NCBI GenBank assembly: GCA_001414485.1
Contig: LLEY01000169.1
Location: 1 to 64,000, forward strand
Length of the DNA stretch: 64,000 nucleotides
Direction of reading: 5' to 3'
Source of the DNA: Calycina herbarum
Taxonomy: Eukaryota > Ascomycota > Leotiomycetes > Helotiales > Pezizellaceae
Under the pieces are notes generated by a model. That model had not been told where the DNA came from and made no database searches. It saw nothing but the letters and a program-made list of their open reading frames with translations. Below, one piece after another: positions 58,352 to 64,000 of the stretch. The first letter of the stretch is position 1. The number at the start of each line of letters is the position of its first letter. Position numbers and translations under genes: made by a program.

Positions 58352-60597
58352 ATGGCGGCAACCAAGAATGGAGATGGAGGAGATTTAGGTCGTGTACAAC
58401 TTCGTGGGGAGAATGGAGAGGTTATTTTGATTCCGAAGCCTTCAAGTGATCCGAACGACCCTTTGAATTGGTCAGTAAAACACCCATGTGTTGAGAATAA
58501 AACTAACTGGGAAAAAGGTCGCAAGCTTTCAAGTACTATGTCGCTGTCGTCACTTGTTTCGGCATGCTCATGTGTACATTTCTAGCAGCGGGACCAACTG
58601 TAGCACTGGTTCAGATAGCGATGGATTTCAATGGGGGACCGATGGCAAATCTCGCAACGGCCATCCCACAAGTTGCATTCTTCTTTACTGTATCAGCCCT
58701 TACGCAAGGAACGGGCAATCTTCTTTGGCAGCCTCTCATCAACAAGTACGGCAAACGACCACTTTATATCATCTCATTTTCTGGTTATCTCGCAACTGCG
58801 ATTTGGTCGGGGATGACTACTGGGTATATGAGTGAACTTGTTGCTAGGACTCTTCTGGGTTTCTTCTCCGGTGCTGGAGAATGTCTGGGGCCAGGAACGA
58901 TCTCGGATCTCTTTTTTCTCCATGAGAGGGGGTCTGTCATGGCGTAAGTTTAAATCCTTTCGGAAAAGAGAGTTTGCTAATTCCATTCATAGAATGTACA
59001 GTTTTGCCACTGGCTCGGGAGTCTCGATAGGAATCATTGTTGGTGGTGTGATTACCCTCAACAACTCATGGAGGTTTATCTACTACGTCGGAGCCGTCAT
59101 GATCGGAATTCTACTTATCCTCATCATTTTCACATTCCCGGAGACGGCGTACAACAGAGTTTATGACGAGGCGTCCGAGAAAGGAGATATCTATGAGAAT
59201 AAACAAAATCCGTATCGATTATCGATTTCCATCATCATGGACGACTACGAGAAAGCTGCTATTAGACGTTACTATCTCGACGATGGAGAGAAGGCCGATA
59301 TGGCTCAGGAGGAGGTTACCGGAATAACCCCGATGCAACACATGGAAGAACGAATTCGTCGACTTGAAGATGTTGTGCTTGGGAAGACGAATTATAAGGC
59401 TCTTCCGAGAGGTGCTCTCCCACCGGGTTCGAGGGGCGAGAAATCTTATTGGCGCAAGATGGCCCTTTTCTCAAGCGAGACATTTACCAGCGAGAGTTTG
59501 TGGAAGAGTATGCAACCTTTCCATTTGTTCGCCCTTTTAAGCTCCCATTCCTATTCTTAGTGGTCGGGAGCAAGTTTTAACTTTACTCACTGCTCCCGGC
59601 CCCTGAATCGGCCGAGAGAAAAGCATGCTGATTTGTTGTAGTGTTCGTGCGTCCTTTTGGTCTTATCCTCCTTCCGCCTGTCATTTGGGCTACCATGGTA
59701 AGTCTCAGAATCTCGGAGCATTTCCCCCTATTCGGCCGTTTCATGAGTATTTCTTAAAGAGGAAAACTAACTCCGATATCCTGGGATTAGGTTATGGCAG
59801 TCATCATCGGATTCAACGTCGCTCTTTCGTCGAGTTGTAAGTTACCCAGTCCTACATACTTATTCCGATCCTAATTGTTCTAGTTGCAAGCGATCTTTCC
59901 ACCGCCTATGGATTTACTTCATTTCAAAGCGGTCTCTGCTTCTTCGGTGCTTTCGTCGGAGGTCTTCTTGCAAGTAAGTTCCCCCCCCCTTCTCTCTCAG
60001 ACTGAGTAAGAAACTAATTCCTCCCTCCCACAGTACCAGCAGGAGGCCCAGTCGGCGAATGGGTAGCAAACTACTACACCGTCCGCAACAACGGCATCCG
60101 AGAACCCGAATTCCGTCTCCCCGCCATCGCAATATCCTTCATCACCGGACCACTGAGTCTAGTCCTGTACGGCGTGGGGTTGCAATATAAACTCCATTTC
60201 ATGGTTCCAGTCCTAGGAATTAGTCTTCGTTTGTCCCCCCTTCTTCCCATCTCCCCCTTTATCTCCCGCTAAGATAGCTCTAGTCGCCTTCTCCTCCGGC
60301 CAAGCATTAAACATCTCATTCGTCTACACACTCGATGCCTACTCCCCCGTCGCAGGCGAAGTCACCATCGCTCAATTGGCGTTTAAATCCGTGATTGGAT
60401 TTGGGCTTTCGGCGTTTACGAATGTGTGGATTGCGAAGCAGGGACAGATGATGGCTTTCGTGGAGATGGGGCTTATTGTTGGGGTTGTTTTGGGGTTGGC
60501 GTGCCCGATGTTCTTTTATGGGGCAAGGTTGAGAAGGTGGAGTTTGGGGTGGAGGGTTGTGCAGTTCATTAAGTGGGATAGTGATCGAGAGGGTTGA
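58352..60597 (+). CDS. MFS transporter, drug:H+ antiporter (DHA1) type
   Basis: A 12-helix plasma-membrane exporter. Exons 58352-58470, 58518-58943, 58993-59507, 59642-59697, 59791-59836, 59884-59973, 60034-60222 and 60278-60597 give 586 residues. It opens with DPNDPLNWS, the usual fungal DHA1 start. Further marks are INKYGKRPLYI in loop 2-3, GFFSGAGECLGPGTISDLFFLHERG in the helix 4-5 region (the ERG at the end is typical), a long cytosolic loop at about 250-340, PFGLILLPPVIWA, and FVYTLDAYSPVAGE near helix 11. The donor of the seventh intron is a weak GTCTTC at 60223; an alternative three codons later is possible and would change only two residues. Confidence 0.88.
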
Positions 60598-60652
60598 GAA
60601 GGTTGGTGTTTAAATAAATTGGAATTTTTGTTTGGAATTGATCAAGACTTGG

Positions 60653-62653
60653 CTAACAATTCCCCGACGTCCCCACAGGACCAGCCCAAGCAATTTCAAT
60701 CCCCCCCATAGTACTCACACATGGCCCAATCGCAACTGTGCGATTCTGATCTTCATAAATCCACGGTTGATTACAATCCTCCTGTCTCACAAACTTATAG
60801 TCAACACCCTCCCCCGCCTCAAAATAAGTATCCAAACTCCACAACGGCCTCTCCTCCGTATAACCCCTCGCATTCAAAGGAAGTGCCTTGCCCAAATCCC
60901 AATTCCCTAGTTCCGTCGTGTTCCCCGTGATGTAGATATTTTCCCCATAATAGGTTGTGGCGTTAAGGTTGAAAAGTACATTGATTGGACACCCGATTGT
61001 TGAGTTGGGTGCGCCGGCAGCTACTGCGGGGATGTATGTACCGGTGTAAGATGGGACGGTGCAGTTAGGAGAGGGTAGGGGATCTGCTTGTCTTGTGCCC
61101 CAAGTCCTAGGATATTGGCCGGCGCGACGGGAGGCCATGGTGATGAATGTTGCGTACGACCAAGTCAGATCACGAGCGGAGAGAGGGACGCCAGTGGATT
61201 TATCGATTTGTTCAGAGAGGGAACCATCCGCTGGGGTGTATTTCTCCGCGATGGTGACGAATGAATCAGCGTACGCGGTGACTGCTTCCATAATTTGCGA
61301 GAAAAGACTGTTTTCGTTTCCGCTGTTGTATCGTCGAATACTAACGTTTGGGTAGATCTCCTGGAAAAAGGCAAGTGAAGTTTCGTCAACCACCAAATTG
61401 TGACGGGCCTTCCATTGTGCTACGGCATCGTAAAGAAATTCTGCTGCAGCGGTTATGGTAAGATACCAAGGATTGCCTCCAAAATAGGTATCTTCTGGAT
61501 AACGTCCAATAGCAGCGCCTTTCCCAGCTGGGATCTCATCGTTGATCGGATATGTTCGGAAACTGTCGACCAAAACTTTGAAATTGGCTAGAGATTTGCT
61601 GTTACATGGTTGGAATGTAGGGCTGTCGCAGTATGCGTCGATGTCAAAAACGGCGATTGACGCTAAAATCGAGTTGCTATCGATCCCTGAGCGGTGATCG
61701 TCAATATTGATATTCGCATCGATGTATTGTCCATTCCAAAAGTTCTGAACGAGACAGAGAATTGAAGATGCTACGAAACAAGAGGAGCATGTAACTCCCA
61801 GGTTTCGTGCGAGCTTTGTACCTTCGACAAGAGATCTGTATTGGTTCAGAGCAGTAAAAAAGCTCGACCCCTGGACTTCTTCCCAAAGATCAAACCCCGT
61901 CTGGTTCCACCATTGTGCAACATAGGAAATATCGTTGGATATGATGGGCCAGACGATTGTCTTTGCTTTTTGGGATTGGCCATTTCTGACTAACCAGTCA
62001 CTGTAGGTAATCAAAGCGACGGCACGGAGAGCCGGCCCATCACGCTGAGGGCGTCCCCACTTCAATAGATCAGCACTGTAGTTTTTCTAGCAAAAGGAAA
62101 CTGAGCCGCAAAGTGGATAATTTTTCCAAAGACAAATGGACTTGAGAGAACGAAAAGATATGTTTTGCTCACAGCTCCATTGAATCGACTACCGTCGGCC
62201 ATATATTTGGGTTCTCCGAGACCACGCCCGGAAGGAAAAAGCGTCCCAGAAGGGTTGGAAACTGTTTGAAGGGTAGCTTGTGCCTTTATATAATCGTTGA
62301 TTATCGGCTCCAGAGTAGCATTGCCCAAGATGAATTCGTCGACGATCATCTTTATGGTCAAAGCAGAATCTCGGGTCCAAGTGAAGAAGTCTGGGAAGAA
62401 TTAATGCTGTGTCTACCAAGTATTGCAAATACTTACAATCTGGGTCGGATTTTGAGGGACTTGCGATAATTATGCCAGCTGCGGTTCCGGGAACTTGTGA
62501 GCCATGGGGACCGATGTTATTAAGAACGCCTTGAAGCGCAATTGCTCTCTCTGTGCCCACAAAGGAATCCAAGTCTCGCCTCTGGATATTTGATGCAGCA
62601 CTTGATCGCGAGCATAAGGACAACACTGTTACGAGTGGCGAAGAGAAATACAT
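60653..62653 (-). CDS. Glucoamylase, GH15 with C-terminal CBM20 starch-binding domain
   Basis: A secreted exo-hydrolase releasing glucose from starch ends. Exons 62653-62437, 62390-62173 and 62059-60653 give 613 residues. FFTWTRDSALT and RFNGAWGRPQRDGPALRA start the catalytic barrel. The general acid is Glu204 in GFDLWEEV and the general base Glu427 in GSLSEQIDKS, followed by LSARDLTWSYATF. The last 100 residues (NVLFNLNATTYYGENIYITGN, LGNWD, YKFVRQED) form a CBM20 with a short linker. Start: an ATG at 62725 exists, but a TATAAAG lies at 62734-62728, right beside it, so 62653 (MYFSSPLVTVLSL, signal-like) is more likely. Lies tail-to-tail with the MFS gene, only 55 bases apart. Confidence 0.93.
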
Positions 62654-62727
62654 GATGAATATAGAGATACAAACGGAGGGGAATAGACAGCAATAGAGGA
62701 AAGTCACCAGATCTAAGGAGCACATGG

Positions 62728-62734
62728 CTTTATA
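62728..62734 (-). promoter_or_regulatory. TATA box of the glucoamylase gene
   Basis: TATAAAG on the minus strand, 75 bases upstream of the preferred ATG at 62653 and only 3 bases upstream of the alternative ATG at 62725. Confidence 0.55.
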
Positions 62735-63708
62735 ATGGCCACAATTCTTCCGTTGGCACTATTGGCACTAACCAAGAAGTAATCAAATGTACGAGGTATT
62801 CTTCAAAAATACCACAGGTGAAATGCAACGGGCCGATTGACTTTCGGGGTTGAATTCGTTGCCATTGGCCACAACGGAGGTCGTACGAGAAATTACCCCA
62901 AAAATCTTCTTGGGGAAGCGGGGTACCTAGCCAACGTTCGAGGTACGAGAGTATCTGAGAAGAAAGCTCACAACCGCAGCTTACTTCGTGACTTCGTCTG
63001 TACTTCTTTTCTAGTGCACAAGGACAGCCGTAGCGGATCTCGTAGTCTTAGAACCATAACAAGGCCTCCTGCGAAGCAATATTGAGATCCTAGACCTTGT
63101 AGTACCCAACCTCTTTTCCCTCTAGTGGCCTTCTTGGAAGGCTATGTGTAGGCATGACGCTTGCCTGGTCTCTTGACGCTTTCAAAGCGCTGCGTTCTTG
63201 TGCTTCCATGCCCCTTATGTCTATCGCATGGTCCTGTTCCCCGTTTCGCACGACGCAATACGCCCTCTATTGTGTACGATCCGGCGCAGTTCGATTCTCC
63301 ACTGGGAGCAAGAGTATAGAGGTAGGAAGAGTCGCTCGCGCGAGAGGGAAATAGGACCTCTGCACGAAGCTGAGGGTGCAGGTGGTGCTGTGCGACAGAA
63401 CCCAGAGATTCACGGCAGGCGGAGGAGGGGGGGGAGAGGCATCTCGTTCGGAGAAACTCAATCGTAAGGCTCCTGAGGAGTTGCCCTTGGGGGAAGTAGG
63501 TACGTGTAGAACTCGAGATGGGAAGGGAAGGAAAGAAGACCTTGGAAGGCAATCTCCACACGTGCGGTTGCACAATTTGAAGAGCAAAAAATGGATTGAA
63601 TTGCGCAATCCTCGAATTGAAACACGCACCAACAATACAGGGGAGGGAAGGGGCAGTATAAAAGACAGACCAGACCTTCTCCAAAAGTGCAAAAGAAAAG
63701 AGAGAAGA
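62735..63708. other. Intergenic region between glucoamylase and tRNA
   Basis: Overlapping open frames on both strands at 63142-63690 (up to 180 codons) are GC-balanced but resemble no family. A poly-G run lies at about 63428-63434. No gene is supported. Confidence 0.35.
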
Positions 63709-63792
63709 AGCTCCCTAACCGGTTCGAACGATTGACCTGGCGATATAATTGCGTTACTGCAATCGCCCGCTCTACCGCTGAGCTAAAGGAGC
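63709..63792 (-). tRNA. tRNA-Cys (GCA) with a 12-base intron
   Basis: Read on minus from 63792: acceptor GCTCCTT pairs with AGGGAGC; D stem GCTC/GAGC with loop AGCGGTA; anticodon stem GGCGA/TCGCC with TT-GCA-G; T stem AATCG/CGGTT with TTCGAAC loop; discriminator T at 63709, the base used by tRNA-Cys. Mature length is 72; the extra 12 bases sit one base 3' of the anticodon, the standard intron position. A T-rich tract follows, fitting Pol III termination. Confidence 0.92.
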
Positions 63793-63913
63793 TGGTTCTT
63801 TTCTTCTCGATACACCAATTTTGCTTATTACAGACTAAGACTGTAGTCACTATTTTGTGGGTAAAAATGGGCTCCAAGGTGCCAGTTTACGGGGCGACCT
63901 CCAGATGACGCTC

Positions 63914-63951
63914 GGGCTTGGCCGGAACTCTTGGGCTTGGCCGGAACTCTT
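63914..63951. repeat. 19-bp direct repeat, two copies
   Basis: Two adjacent identical copies of GGGCTTGGCCGGAACTCTT (63914-63932 and 63933-63951) followed by the start of a third. Confidence 0.85.
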
Positions 63952-64000
63952 GGGCCGACTGGTATCAACCAAACCCCGCTTCACAGGTACTCACGCCTGC

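Noticed and set aside
63142..63684. 180-codon minus-strand frame upstream of the tRNA
   Set aside because: Several overlapping frames of similar length exist on both strands, which points to composition, not coding.

Overview
This is a 64 kb piece of a filamentous ascomycete (Pezizomycotina) genome. The evidence is short GT-AG introns of about 50-90 bases, an intron-bearing tRNA, typical fungal families (tyrosinase, GH15-CBM20 glucoamylase, MT-A70 methyltransferase, NCS1 permease), and a large AT-rich block in which dead transposons carry almost only C-to-T and G-to-A changes, the signature of repeat-induced point mutation (RIP). A Leotiomycete is my guess, from general protein flavour only.

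Layout. 0.9-2.1 kb: tyrosinase. 3.9-5.9 kb: MFS sugar transporter. 5.9-9.7 kb: gene-free, with two degenerate tandem arrays. 9.7-15.2 kb: a dense housekeeping island with a dienelactone hydrolase-like enzyme (-), mitochondrial ribosomal protein L23 (+), an MT-A70/METTL4-like methyltransferase (-) and a Leu5-type mitochondrial CoA carrier (+). 15.2-18.5 kb: no convincing gene. 18.5-37.8 kb: a RIP-mutated nest of transposons. It holds two inverted copies (A and B) of one 5.68 kb Ty3/gypsy chromovirus, a third chromovirus C interrupted by B and by a solo LTR, and two pogo/Fot1-type relics.

37.8-46.1 kb: a RING-finger protein, a BTB-like gene with a decayed partial copy beside it, and a gene of unknown function whose third intron contains a 2,178 bp pogo-family transposon. 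47-50.3 kb: a divergent pair made of an OMP-decarboxylase-like gene (with altered catalytic positions and a homopolymer frameshift) and an NCS1 nucleobase permease that appears to use a GC-AG intron. 50.5-54.8 kb: a gene graveyard with remnants of an unrecognised fungal family, a patatin-like lipase and an HHxxxDG acyltransferase, plus a small RIPed TIR element. 54.9-62.7 kb: a thiolase-like gene with eight exons, an MFS drug-type transporter with eight exons, and a glucoamylase. 63.7 kb: tRNA-Cys(GCA).

The genes do not form one obvious pathway. The OMP-decarboxylase-like gene and permease suggest a pyrimidine-linked pair. Acyltransferase remnant, thiolase-like gene and MFS exporter could be leftovers of a metabolite cluster, but this is inference. 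Exon joins were worked out by hand from splice signals and reading-frame continuity.
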